This document shows positions 1 through 11,289 of a DNA stretch of 64,000 nucleotides, piece by piece; the first letter of the stretch is position 1; every line of letters begins with the position of its first letter. The translations under genes were made by a program, and so were the position numbers. Origin of the DNA: Hanleya hanleyi (taxonomy: Eukaryota > Mollusca > Polyplacophora > Lepidopleurida > Hanleyidae); contig JAVTVY010018750.1 of assembly GCA_036873755.1 (NCBI GenBank), forward strand, positions 1 to 64,000. The letters run 5' to 3'. The notes under the pieces were generated by a model. The model was given only the letters and a program-made list of their open reading frames with translations. It did no database searches and was not told the origin of the DNA.

Positions 1-439
1 CGCGCGCGAAACGGTCACTTCTGCTAGATGTTGAACGGTAAAATGTTGAACAGCAAGCCTGCAAGGTAAGAATCTTGTCTCATCGATGTTATTTATGACA
101 GACATGTACTGTTTATGCCTGTATCACTGATTTTATTAGCCGTTGAATTTGATGTGAGACCACAGGCCCGCAAAACAAAAGTTTTTGGGGATGTGGGCGA
201 TGATATTAGGGTGAAGTGTCGAAATATGGGGTCTCTATATATAACCCTATGCTTTATATAATTATAAGTCCGACATCATGTCATTTTGCTCGCGACCGAG
301 TGGGCATTGACCTACAATCTTCGAAGGTGAAATGAACAAGTAAATTTGGCAAACGTCACGGTGTTTTTTTTATCACGATGGTGGGGGGGGGGGGGGGGGG
401 TGTTGCCTTGATGCATTGAACTGTATGGTGTATCATCAT
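1..439. other. non-coding stretch, no gene supported
   Basis: No convincing exon is seen. A good splice-donor-like sequence (GCAAG/GTAAGA) lies at 65/66, but the upstream reading frame is only about a dozen codons long, so it is not called. A poly(G) run occupies roughly 379-401. Confidence 0.5.
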
Positions 440-448
440 GACTTGGAA

Positions 449-885
449 TAGTCCGATAATTTGCAGCCCCTACAAGATATTTTATAATACTGATTTCTAT
501 TGAATGTAGGGTCTGCCCGTTTAACCGGCAAAATCCACTTAGCTGCCGGACCGAAATGTCCGGCAGTCGAAAAACGATATTTTATACGCCATTTTCTCGA
601 CTCATAATAATGAAAACCACCTTTTAAGTTAAATCTCGGACTTGGAATCCGTTCTGAACTTTCCGTGGGTAGTTTATTCGAGCATTTTCACAGCTTTCCT
701 GAACCGAGAAGACAAATTTTCCGCCATGTTTAAATTCTGCAGCCAATGAAAACTCAATACCGCTACATCCTCCACGTTCGGGGACGGTCCGACAGCTAGA
801 AGATTTTGCCGGTTAACCTGGCAAACCCTACATTCAATAAAAATCAGTATTATAAAATATCTTGTAGGGGCTGCGTGTCGGACTA
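449..885. mobile_element. MITE with long terminal inverted repeats and 9-bp target duplication
   Basis: The two ends are inverted copies of each other over about 80 bp, beginning TAGTCCGA and including GCAGCCCCTACAAGATATTT, with internal ends matching at 'taaccggcaaaatc'. The flanks are GACTTGGAA (440-448) and GACTTGGGA (886-894), a 9-bp duplication with one mismatch. There is no open reading frame inside. Nine-base duplications are typical of Mutator-like elements, so a non-autonomous MULE is the likeliest class; this assignment is an inference. A shorter relative lies at 32551-32636. Confidence 0.8.
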
Positions 886-893
886 GACTTGGG

Positions 894-1290
894 ATGACTG
901 ATGACGTTGGGGTAGTGGGGTGGGGGGGGGGCGTATTTCATCGTAGTTTTTGCTTCATTGTCTTTTATAAATGTATTGTTCATTCGGCATGTGTAATTGT
1001 TCAGATGTGGGCACTGTCATTGCTCATCATTGTGTATGAAAATTTGGGAAATAATTATATTCGGGAAAAGAAAAAATATTTATATTAACATCAATTGCGG
1101 TGATGAGGTGGTTGGAGGGGGGTATTTTTTATTTGACCGTAGTCTTCGCTTCATTGCCATTCTTAAATGCATTGTTCATTTGGCATGTAATGGCCCAAAT
1201 GTGGGCACTGTCATTGTGTTGTATGAAAATTTTGAAAATAATTATATTCGGAAACAAAAGAAAGATATTTATATTTTTATTAACATCAGA
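894..1290. repeat. diverged tandem duplication, two units of about 195 bp
   Basis: Two successive units share 'gtgggcactgtcattg', 'gtatgaaaat' and 'ataattatattcgg' in the same order, each starting with a G-rich tract (909-930 and 1113-1122). Short open frames across the units are by-products. A related G-rich start with 'gatggtgg' lies just left of the MITE at 375-402, suggesting the MITE inserted into an earlier unit. Confidence 0.6.
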
Positions 1291-2788
1291 AATATCTACG
1301 AAGACACCCAAGGACAGACAAACCATGGTGGTGACCGGTACACTTGATTTGTTGGATTTCCCTGTACCGTACACACTTTTTTTTCCAGTACACCTGTAGT
1401 TTATGCTTTTCAGGCACTGACTGCGTTATTACCCGTAGCTGCTCTTCTGTACTGGAGATAAATAAAGGTAGTTTTATAAGAACTTCGGTAAGAAGCTTCG
1501 GTGAACTTTCTAACAGATAGTGGCGAATTAGTTTAACAGTTTGAAATAGTTTAGTACTATAGTACAGGTATTAACTTTTTCAATTTGCTCCGTTCAGTTT
1601 CTTACCTGTCAGTGTGACAAATATCACATGACCTACGACATGTACGAAGAGTAAGCATTAGGACTCCGATGCCAGCTAAACTCTTGGAAATCCCTCATCC
1701 CAACCCCCAGTTGAATCCTGCCTATATTAAGTTGGGCACTGCCCAAGTCAGAATCAGCAGTGATTTTAAATTGCCATCAAGAGTAGGTCAGCTCTAAACT
1801 TGCTGGTAACAGTCCCGTAATGCACCTTCATGCCAAAAATCAAGGTTCTAATGTCAACAGTTCTCTTTTTTTTGCCGTAATGAGAGCCCAATTCATAGGA
1901 ATAAGGACGCTGTGGACCGTGCATGGTCACATTCTGCCAAAATTCTTACAAAGTTCGTTGCAGTGCTGGTCGAGGGGGTCAGAATGAATTTGTTCGCTCT
2001 GTGACTGTCAATAACAAACTACTCACTATAGTAAAACTGCGTGCATGCAACTATTTTCAGGATTTTGACTAGAACTCAGAAGACTCCTCTGTACCTGTGG
2101 ATAGACTATGGGGTGTTTCTATGTTGATATTATGGATCAAACTGAAAAGTGCCGGTTTTCCTTCTGCCACAGGCTTCTGTTGAAGGTTTGTAAATATATG
2201 ATTTCCTGAGTAGGCGATCCACAAAGTAATAACTCAGTTTGTTGGGGGGGAGGGGGGGGAGGGGGGGGGGTGCGTCAGAGCATACAGGTGATTCAAACAT
2301 CTCGGAGCGGGGTGGGTTGTGGGGCTGAGGGGGGCCTAATTCTTACTCAAATTTACCAACAGCCATTCAAGTGCACCTCTTGCCTCTTGTTGGCAACTTT
2401 TAAATCCCGCTGTTATTAGTGTTAGAGTAACGGTACATGTATTTTGTGAAAATATTTCATATGATTTATCAAAACTTCAAATGCATGTATAAACAAGTAA
2501 AGGTCTATAATCTCTGTTCTTTATAAATGTATGGGAGATATAATCACGAAGGATGTGTTCTGGGTCAGTGAAAGTGACAACCCTTTTTGACATTTCTGTT
2601 CTACAGTTTTATGCCATATATATTTGGAAAGCTTGAATTACATATATTAATAATCCATCGAGTACAGTAATGGTGTTTTATACTCCCTTGTATATTCACA
2701 TGATTGTAATCAAATAATACTGGTAATATGACACACAATATGATACAACATGTATGCCTATTTATAATATATATTAATATTTTTATAG
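1291..2788. other. non-coding, probably intronic DNA upstream of the first exon; G-rich tract
   Basis: No exon with flanking splice sites is recognised. Positions 2244-2270 are almost pure G broken by single A bases, a strong candidate G-quadruplex on the plus strand. Confidence 0.5.
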
Positions 2789-2885
2789 AAGGAAGATGCC
2801 AGAATGAAAAGTTACGCTGTACTGGAACACCTCACTCGAACAGAAGAGTTCCTGCATCACTACAGATTTTATTTGCAGAAAGGAT
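2789..2885 (+). CDS. internal coding exon of an unrecognised gene (penultimate exon)
   Basis: The exon is bounded by an acceptor (tttttatag) and a donor (GGAT/GTAAGTAC). It reads in phase 0 for 32 codons plus one base, beginning KEDARMKSYAVLEHLTRTEE and continuing with aromatic-rich residues FLHHYRFYLQKG. The remaining base fits exactly with the two leading bases of the exon at 5002, giving one open frame to a stop. The protein looks like the helical C-terminus of a conserved cytoplasmic protein, but I do not recognise the family. Earlier exons would lie further left, probably outside the window. Confidence 0.65.
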
Positions 2886-5001
2886 GTAAGTACTGTTAAT
2901 GAGAAATCTCAACTTCTTTTGTTTGATTTATAACTTTAGAGCCCCAAAGAACCTTAGTCATTTGGAGTTAAAAATGCTGGCATTCCTGGTCTTCCAGTTC
3001 TTTGTATAGCTTGCCCATGCAGCTATAAAGAACCATAAAACTCTAACTCCACCTGGGAAAGTTGTTGATTGTCAAACCATGTTTTTTCTTTCAATGTTGA
3101 GGAAAACAGACAATGACTTCCAAGTATGTATTGGTACAAAATTTAAAGAAAAAAGCCTAATTGTGGGCAGGGAAGAGCTCATCAGAAAATAGAAGATATA
3201 ATACATTCATTTTCGTCCCCTGCAGTACTATGCCCTAAAAAAATTTCTATACGAAAGGTCACTTCATCTATTCTCTGTTGAGAATCATTTCTCTGGATCG
3301 TTGAGTGCATTTCATATCTCATTTCACCAGTGGAGATGTAAAACTCTCAATCTGTGATTGCCACAGTCTTCAATTTAAGGAGTGCTGATGAAAACCTCTC
3401 AACAGGTTACCATGAAATCTACATTGGTAACCTATGGTAACCTATTGCATAATTATTAACCTATTGTCAATTATCAGTCAAAATTATGGCGACCAGAAAA
3501 TAGGTTACCACTATTTTTCATATGGCAACCTCCAGGCAACCCGAAAACAGTTTACCACCTTAAATTGAGGCCTGTGCCTTTAATATAGTGTAATTTAAAT
3601 TAGGTACCCTTGTAGCAAGGGGTGAGTAGTAGGCTTTAGCATCATTTTCAAATTTACTCATGTCTGCCTCCCCTGACAGGTAATTTTATAAAAAGACAGG
3701 TAGACAAATAAAATGCCTGTCTCCAGTGACAGGTAGCCAATATTTTTTTTATTTTTATTTTGGTGTTCAAAATATATCTTTGACAAAATTCATTCAAACA
3801 GCTGCAAATTAGTGCATGGAAACAAGGCGTCATTAATTTATTGGTAACGTGTAGCTGCTTTGTCGTTAATTGTGAATAACATGTACTCGACAATTTCAAC
3901 GACCGCTTGTTCAGGTAATTCTTAAAGGTGATGGGTACACTTCTTGATCTGCTGTCTATTGTAACTTGTTGCGTACTAATTTGGACTTAGTTTTAAGAGG
4001 ATAGATCAAAGGCTGGGGTCCCTGTGTCAGGATAACATTCAGCCTGAGAGGCCGGAAAGGACTACACTGATATTGGGGTGTGTCTGGAACATAAAATAAA
4101 TTCTAAAAAAAACTTAACGGTAACTTTGGCCCAGGGGTATTGTCGTCGTCATGTACAGCTGTCCGTACGTCTGTCCGTCCGTCCGTTACCGCGATATCTA
4201 CAGAACCGTTTCATGCATGGCAACCATGCTTGTTACATCTATTTATCTTCATGTAAATCAGAAGCCTATCGAAAATGAGTCATCTCGGACAATATTTTGC
4301 AGAGTTATGCCCCTTTTTACAAATAAAAATCCATTTATGATTTGTTATTGTGATAATTTCAGAACCGTTCCGTATACATCATAACGTGATACAGTTGTTT
4401 CTCTTGACCTGAACTAGATGCCTATCGAAAATGAGTCGTGTCAGAAAGTATTTTGCAGAGTTATGCCCCTTGTCTAATAAAATCCACTAATTCCTATGTT
4501 AAGTTTGCATATTATTTCTTTATCATGTAAGTACACTATCACATTTATTTATTGATTGAATGACTGATTTTGAAAATGACATACAAGTGCCATTTAGTAT
4601 ACATGTACTGTATTTATCTAGCCATGTGTACTGTTGTTTTGGTGAGACATCGACACAGCTCTTTCAATTTATTCCAGAAACGAATAAATTTAAGGGGAGG
4701 AAAACTTCTTTTTTTCTTCAAAGAAAGTAGACTTACAATACCAGGGGTAAATATTTCTTCCCACAAGCCAATCAATTGGTAGAGAAGAGAGACCCTTACA
4801 TTATAATAGCTGGGGTTCAGAGTCGAGGGGTTTCGATAGTGCAGCTTCATGTTTATGACAGTCTGACCACCGGGGGGGGGGGGGGCACCTGCCACCACCA
4901 TTCATACCCATTTACATCCTGGGGTCCAATTACAATTGTCAATCCTTGGGGATTTCTGTCACTCGGATTTTTATTAATGTTGCTTCTCTGTTGTTTCACA
5001 G
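2886..5001 (+). other. intron holding a dispersed 'GTCCGTCCGTCC' repeat
   Basis: This intron joins the exons at 2789-2885 and 5002-5057. It contains a diverged repeat at about 4120-4490 (GGGGTATTGTCGTCGTCATG, CTGTCCGTCCGTCCG, then two copies of CCTATCGAAAATGAGTC). The same repeat family recurs at 41.33 kb. A poly(G) run lies at 4872-4885. Open frames such as 4614-4901 on the minus strand have no coding character. Confidence 0.55.
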
Positions 5002-5057
5002 CTGAAAGAGTCAAGTGGGGCTTCAATACCAAGAGCCTGAGGAGCCAGAGTGGTTGA
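5002..5057 (+). CDS. terminal coding exon of the unrecognised 5' gene
   Basis: A pyrimidine-rich acceptor (ctctgttgtttcacag) precedes the exon. With the single base carried over from 2885, the frame reads S-ERVKWGFNTKSLRSQSG and stops at TGA 5055-5057. The phase match between two independently recognised splice sites is the main support. The basic C-terminus has no recognisable domain. Confidence 0.6.
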
Positions 5058-5590
5058 TATTAATCACCCTCCCAGATGGCTGAACTGTCAACAACAGTTT
5101 CAGTGTTGGAAATATCAGCTGGGAGTGGAATCACAAATGTCATGCAGCTCTCGTTCCTAAGTTTAAATGAAGTATTAACTTTTGTTGAATCTTTGGCTAC
5201 AACATACACCAGAAATCGATTGGAACTTTCCTTATAGAACTTGGAACCCAATACAATTCTTGAATGAAGGTACGCTGTCTATATAGATTTATTCAGTACT
5301 TTGAATGTACATAGTTTTTGTCCATGTGCATTCCATGATTTCGGGGGCATTCTGACACCACGGAAAGGACATGCATTTTCCTATTGTGTGGCCACTTTTT
5401 CCATCTGAGGAGTAACCACATTGCTAGCTCACTATGTTTGTTCATGGGCATATGATCTTGGGATCGCTTGAGCTTCTGTTCTTGTTACGATGGAAGTTCA
5501 TTTCACGAAATTCCAATATTAGTGGCGCGGGTGTGATGATCATGGTAGCAGTGCACTAATTGACAATAAAAGTCAACTAACTGAGAACTT
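5058..5590 (+). other. probable 3' UTR
   Basis: This stretch lies between the stop codon at 5057 and the first canonical poly(A) signal. It has no long open frame on the plus strand and no repeats. Confidence 0.4.
5565..5570 (+). terminator. AATAAA poly(A) signal of the 5' gene
   Basis: A canonical AATAAA lies about 510 bp after the TGA, the first on the plus strand downstream of it. Confidence 0.45.
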
Positions 5591-5989
5591 TACTATTATT
5601 CCTTTCATTTATTGTTAGATTTTTTCATTGAGGATTGTGAATATCTAGGAATAAGCAACAACACCTATATCTTACAACTTGTAGTCCATGCAAAATTGTG
5701 AATTCATCAGATTGCAGCTATTTTCTCTCCATCAATTTGTTTTGCTGTTCCTGGATACTCATCATCTGATTTGTGAAATGTATGGTGTTTCTATTGGATA
5801 TCACATATCGGCAGGCATCGAAAGTCATATTGGGAATATACCACCGTTGACATCAGAATGAAGGCCAGTTCACTTCCGACATACAATTGTTGAGTCCGAG
5901 TGTATTACACAGCAAACCAGCATGCAGGGAGAATATTTTTGTACTGAAACATGTTCACAGACAGGACACAAAATTTGTGTTTAAATCCA

Positions 5990-6440
5990 TGACATGTAAT
6001 GAATTTAAACATGTGTGCACTGCATTTAAACATGTTAAAAAAAGCGGACAAATTTTGTGTCTAGTTTTCTGTTTAGGGTTATGTTTAACTTTGTGTCTAG
6101 ATTCTAAACACAATATTCCTAAACATGTTCAGCTTTGTGATTAGGGTCTAACCACAATCTTCCTAAACATGTTTAGCAATGTGTTTAGGCTCTAAGCACA
6201 ATATTTCTAAACGTGTTTAGCTTTGTGTTTATGGTCTAAACACAACATTCCTAAACATGTTTAGCTTTGTGTTGAGGATCTAAACACAATAATCCTAAAC
6301 ATGTTAGCATTGTGTTTAGGGTCTAAACACAATATTGCTAAACATGTTTAGCTTGTGTTTAGGCTCTAAATACAAACTTTCTAAACATGTTTAGCTATGT
6401 GTTTACGGTCTAAACACAATATTTCTTAACATTTTGGAAT
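5990..6440. repeat. palindromic tandem repeat, about 43-bp unit
   Basis: Seven or more diverged units each contain two separate palindromes: TGTGTTTAG-GGT-CTAAACACA and CTAAACATGTTTAG. Each unit could form two hairpins. The left edge (5940-6100) is more diverged. There is no coding potential. Confidence 0.85.
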
Positions 6441-6651
6441 TTGAACATGTCAAAAACTATGGACAAAAGTTGTGTTTAGATTTATGTTTAGGATCTAAAT
6501 GCCAAATTTACAGTGTGTCTTCTCCTTTATCCGTAAAATGGATAGTCCGTCTAATCAAAATATATGATAATATTATGTCGAGTATGTTTATTGTGTCTTT
6601 GTACATGTTCTTTGCATTATATTAACTGACTGTTCCCTTGATTACCTATTA

Positions 6652-7095
6652 TATAGTCAGAATTTCCCGTTAAATTCAACGGATAATAAAATCCGTTGAA
6701 TCCGTTAAAAAATAAGAATCCGTTACAATAACGGAATATTCCCTCGATTCCCTGGGGACGGACTTTTCCGTTAAATTTAACGGATAATAAAATCCGTTGA
6801 ATCCGTTAAAAAATAAAAATCCGTTACAATAACGGAATATTCCCTTGATTCCCTGGGGACGGACTTTTCCGTTAAATTTAACGGATAATAAAATCCGTTG
6901 AATCCGTTAAAAAATAAGAATCCGTTACAATAACGGAATATTCCCTTGATTCCCTGGGGACGGACTTTTCCGTTAAATTTAACGGATAATAAAATCCGTT
7001 GAATCCGTTAAAAAATAAGAATCCGTTACAATAACGGAATATTCCCTTGATTCCCTGGGGACGGATTTATTCCGTTCGAGTAAACGGAATTTTAT
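6652..7095. repeat. 101-bp tandem repeat, about four units
   Basis: The marker CCTGGGGACGG recurs at 6751, 6852, 6953 and 7054, exactly 101 bp apart. Units are nearly identical and contain TCCGTTAAATTTAACGGA, a perfect palindrome, plus several further AACGGA/TCCGTT arms. The near identity suggests recent amplification. Confidence 0.9.
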
Positions 7096-7099
7096 TTTG

Positions 7100-8219
7100 A
7101 GTGTATGCTGTATGTGGAGGACGCTTAGTTATAGGTGCTGTTGTGCCCGTCCTGTTATACATAAAGTTTAATAAATAAATAATGATAAAAAATTAATTCA
7201 ACACGAATCCCGAATGATCCAAAGGTAGGCAACGCTGTACCAAACTATTTTAAGTCGAACTTCTATACACGATGTAAACATATAATTTGTGACTGGTAGC
7301 CTTGATATAGTGAGTGATACGGACCTAAGAAGGTCCTAAGACAGCCGAGAAGAATAAATCTGACGATCGACTAGAACATAATCCTGACAGCATTGAATAG
7401 TACGGTACGTTATTGATTGATCTACGCGAGAAAAAGTTGAACCTACAGTACTCGCTGATTGCCTGAACTTCACCAAGAGCAAGGTCGTCGAAACAATCAG
7501 CCATATTGACAAAGTACCCTTCCCCAAGCAAAACAAATACTGAGAACGCTCAATTCGTAAGAAGTTTTAGCAAATTACAACATATATAAGAGAAGTGGGA
7601 AGAGGTGCCGCAATACTGACAGATCATGACTTCACAGTCTAGTCTTCTGGTTAACCTAAAGAACATAGCAAGAATTCGTGATATGTGTTGTATCTCAGGT
7701 ACGCTTTAATTTTACCTGTTCATGTGGCAACTTGGATGACATAATCACACGGCCCCTAGCACCGGCATAAGCGGTATTAGATACAAATCTAGAGAGCTAT
7801 GATGAAAATGCTCCGACAACTCGTATATTGGTAATTGGTGAGCTGTGTCGCTGTGACAACTCGTACACTGGGGATTGGTGAGCTGTATCGTCGTCAGATG
7901 AAAATGACGGCATTTAACACAAAAGACTAGTCTGTAAGGCCCGATGTCGACCCAGCATCAACTTCCCACAATGCCAACATATATCAAGACCGAAAGGTCT
8001 GTACAGGGGGCGGGCCTCGGGGAAGAAACGTCCACCAGCAGAATCTCGCCATAAACAGGTAAAAATTACAACACATATAAGGGGAGTGGGAAGAGGTGCC
8101 GACATACTGACAGTCACACGACTTCACAGTATAGTCATCTCGTTAACCTATTCTAAAGAACATAGCAAGAATCTAACGATTCGTGATATGTGTTGTATCT
8201 CAGTACCTGTTGTACCTGT
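7100..8219. repeat. non-coding, with a direct duplication of a TATA-containing block
   Basis: The block at about 7574-7700 (ATATATAAGAGAAGTGGGAA through GTGATATGTGTTGTATCTCA) is repeated at about 8069-8203 with small indels. Both copies precede the decayed reverse transcriptase, so they may be remnants of its 5' end or promoter. A short related piece appears inverted at 49393-49429. Nothing else is recognised. Confidence 0.55.
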
Positions 8220-9540
8220 TCATGTGTCAACTTGGATGTCTCCTCTTGCAAATCGCCAGAGTAAATTCGTCATAGTCCCAGCAGACAAGGCCCCAAATAA
8301 TATAATATTCATATGTAAATATTACTATTACCAGATATTGGCTAAGGAATCGAGTGTAAGCATACCATCATCAGAAGTAAGATACGTCTACTTACTCCCA
8401 AAACGCAATTACTCTGAAAGATTTATTTGACAATCACAAAACGTTTTACAACGAAATGGTTATATGTCTTCCAACCTATCATTACGACATACCAAAAGTA
8501 TACTGGACTCCTAAACTGCATATATTACAAAGCTAGATTCATAACTGGTTCTAGAATCTGCACCATCAGGCTTATTTCAACCCTGTTGACGAGGGCCCTT
8601 CAGAACGTAAAAGCATTTTGAGAAAGGTATTACGCCATTATTTTTCAAAAATCTGGCGTTGAATGTATGTGGATATTGAAAAACTCAAAATGTCTTACGG
8701 AAGAACTTGATGCTAACGGTCACATACGGTACAGACATGTATCCACCTGGGATTTCTGGACTCTCTTCACTACAATCCCTCATCAGGAGTTTATTGACCA
8801 TCCAAGAAAACTGATCGCCGATATATTAATGTTAGAAGCCATAAAGCATCCTTTAGCTCTTCTACATACAAGGGCTATCATGCATGGGATTTTCTTTTTT
8901 TTTATAAAGTTGGCCGATTTCTCATGTGAAATCTATGTGAAATTTGGCAACAAAATATATCAACAGAATATAGGTATTACAATGGGTACTAATTGTGCAA
9001 CCCTGTTATGAATACGACTATATGCAGGCGCTTTGAAAAAAACTCTTCCTTCTCATTTACCAAGCGCCATATAGACGATCTTCTCGCTGTGGGTAATCGC
9101 TGTATGAATGATGCAGTGAGGGATATATATCCACCTTCACTGGATTTGAAGGAAACTACAGATTGCCCTAACGGCACACCATATTTTGATCTATATCTCT
9201 ATAAAAATGAAGCGGGCCTTCTCTCCCGTCGATTTTAAGACAAAAGAGATGATTACAATTTTAAAATTGTAAACTATCCCATTCTGGACAGCAATATTCC
9301 AGTGGGACCTGCGTATGGCTTATAGATATCTCGCCTAGTAACAATTTGTTAGATCCTGTGTTAAATGTGACGATTTTAATCAAAGTCACAAAACATTATG
9401 GCAGAGACTTACAAAACAGGGATATACCACCAAGCGCCTCCACTCAAAGTTTCTCAAATTTGGCGATGCATATCGCATGCTGATTGCAAAATACGAGCGT
9501 AGCGTGCAAAATATATGGCGTTACGTTTCGTAACTTGTGT
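8220..9540 (+). pseudogene. decayed reverse transcriptase of a retrotransposon
   Basis: Conceptual translation in shifting frames gives ordered pieces of one reverse transcriptase family: KFVIVPADKAPNN (about 8257-8295), MWILKNSK (8667), TLFTTIPHQEF (about 8761), GITMGTNCATLL (8971-9009), HIDDLLAVGN (about 9068-9097, the YIDD-type active site with Tyr replaced by His), YPPSLDLKETT, DKRDDYNFKIVNYPIL (about 9238-9285) and KFLKFGDAYRMLIAKYE (about 9447). Frameshifts and stops separate them, so it is dead. The motif set is familiar from a widespread metazoan retroelement family whose exact clade (non-LTR or Penelope-like) I cannot settle by eye. Confidence 0.85.
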
Positions 9541-9624
9541 CTAATTTCGCCTGACCCGCGTCTGTGGGCCGTATGAACCCATGTATTTCAAGACCATCAT
9601 GGTGTTCATATGAACAGTCAAAAT

Positions 9625-9905
9625 CAAAGCGTGACAGAGATACATTCTACTCTAGATAACGACTTAACGAAAATCACATGGATTAAGATATTTTTAGAAC
9701 ATCATATGTCTTGTTGGCATCATTGGAAACTGTTGACCTCTTGTGTCTTGTGGGAAACCAGCCTATTTTAATGTATACTATGATATATTTTTTGAAGTTG
9801 GTGCTAATGCTGTTATATGAATTAACTCTTTGGGCTATGGACGCGGAAATTCTTTAATGGACGACGGATGAATAATGAATGACAAGACTAGACGCTTGTA
9901 TTTGT
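9625..9905 (+). pseudogene. pseudo-copy of the short-tail receptor terminal exon
   Basis: This plus-strand segment matches the reverse complement of about 24565-24870, covering both intron and exon of the alternative last exon at 24597-24721. Shared blocks include GAAACCAGCCTAT, ATGTATACTATGAT, TTGGTGCTAAT and CTTTAATGGACGAC. The acceptor is lost (CTTGTGG in place of CTTGCAG), and a frameshift precedes the tail. Because intron sequence is included it is not a processed copy. Its end (CTAGACGCTTGTA) is the same end found in the fragment inserted at 45828. Confidence 0.75.
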
Positions 9906-9994
9906 CATATACCTACGAACACATACATTTTCTTTAGTAGAGTTACCTCCTTTGTTTCTTTTAATCTAGTACGCATGCATTATTTATATCAAAT

Positions 9995-10243
9995 TCATAT
10001 GAAATAAATGTGGCTATTATTAATATGTGTATACAGATAGATGTGGATGTTGTTGAAAAGTGGCTGTGGATTTCGTTGAAATGTGGATGTGGATATGTGC
10101 ATGTGGATAAGAATATGTGGATGTAGATGTGGATGTGGATATTGTTGAAATGTTGATGCGGATGTGAGTAGGTGGAAATCGATCCTTTGATTCCGATGTG
10201 GATGAGCATGTGGGTGTGGAGATGTGAATGTGTAGATGAGCAT
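9995..10243. repeat. TGGATG-type hexamer minisatellite (left part)
   Basis: The region is built of imperfect GTGGATGTGGAT/ATGTGG steps. It is the left half of one array; the right half continues at 11123-11280 and 11510-11560 after two transposon insertions. His/Pro/Thr-rich minus-strand frames are artefacts. Confidence 0.8.
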
Positions 10244-11116
10244 TGTAGACACTGTTAATGTCCAAACGCCCGTTAATGTCCAAATTGGACATTAACACGC
10301 AGCGAGTGCGTGTTAATGTCCTAAGTTTGGACATTAACCGCCTCTTATTGTCCTAGGGCAAATTTGGACATTAGCGGTCGACCTGCAACTGATTTTTTTT
10401 CAATATGTACAAGTTGCGTCTTAATGTCCTAACAGTCGATAGTCCGTAGTTCGTTTTTTTACTAATTCAATATCTTGTGGTCATATCGATTCCTCGCAGT
10501 GTAAGATGGATATATGAACATGGGCTGTAGTCTCACAAAGCGATTTCGCTCTGTCTTGGTGTTTTTTAAATGTTTTATTGTGTTCATTAACAGTCCATAC
10601 TCCGTAGTCCGTTGTTCGTTTTTTCACTAATTCAATATCTGTGGTCATATCGATTCCTCGTAGTGCAAGATGGATGTATTAACACAGGTTATAGTCTCGC
10701 AAAGCGATTTCGCTGTGTCTTGGTGTTTTTTCAATGCTTTCTTGTGCTCATTAAAAGTTCATAGTCCGTAGTTCGTTTTTTCACTAATTCAATATCTTGT
10801 GGTCATATCGATTCTCGTAGTGTAAGATGGATGTATTGCTGCATACGTACTTTCAGTTTCTTCAAAACGACGCGCGATCAACACATTTCTTGTAGGCGCG
10901 CGCTAAATGGTCTCAATGAAATTTTGGAACAGAGGCGGGACTGTTTTAGGACAGTAACAGTCGAAGTGATACATATCGACCGCTAATGTCCAAAGTTTGG
11001 ACGATAACATTCATGCTGGCGTCTTATTGTCCTACGTGGGACATTAACACGCACTCGTTGCGTGTTAATGTCCAATTTGGACATTAACGGGCGTTTGGAC
11101 ATTAACAGTGTCTACA
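10244..11116. mobile_element. 873-bp TIR element, TG...CA ends, 6-bp target duplication
   Basis: The ends are inverted repeats starting TGTAGACACTGTTAATGTCC and nearly identical for about 75 bp, then alignable to about 140 bp (out to GGACATTAGCGGTCGA). Within each end the word TTAATGTCC is repeated in both orientations, so each end can fold on itself. The flanks are GAGCAT at 10238-10243 and 11117-11122. The interior holds three direct repeats (from about 10430, 10590 and 10755) sharing TAGTTCGTTTTT, ACTAATTCAATATC and GGTCATATCGATTC. No protein is encoded. TG...CA ends plus a 6-bp duplication fit a retroviral-integrase-type mover better than common cut-and-paste superfamilies; that is an inference. 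Confidence 0.85.
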
Positions 11117-11122
11117 GAGCAT

Positions 11123-11289
11123 ACGCGGATGTGGATATGTGTATCTGGATGAGGATATGCATAAGTGCATGTGAACGAGGATATGTGGCTGTAGATTTAG
11201 ATGTGGATAGATGTATGAGGATATTACAGATGTGAATGTAGAAATGTGGATGTGGATATTGTTGAAACCTGTTTCTGGATATACACGTA
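11123..11289. repeat. TGGATG-type hexamer minisatellite (right part)
   Basis: The array continues from 9995-10243 across the 873-bp element, and resumes again briefly at 11510-11560 after the next MITE. Confidence 0.7.

Noticed and set aside
28..65. Possible first exon ATG...GCAAG/GTAAGA
   Set aside because: Only 12 codons, and its phase does not match the exon at 2789; no other support.
5990..7095. CRISPR-like array (repeats with short spacers)
   Set aside because: Units are contiguous tandem repeats with no unique spacers, and the DNA is eukaryotic.
9961..10334. His-rich minus-strand frames
   Set aside because: They translate the TGGATG hexamer array and the TIR of an inserted element.
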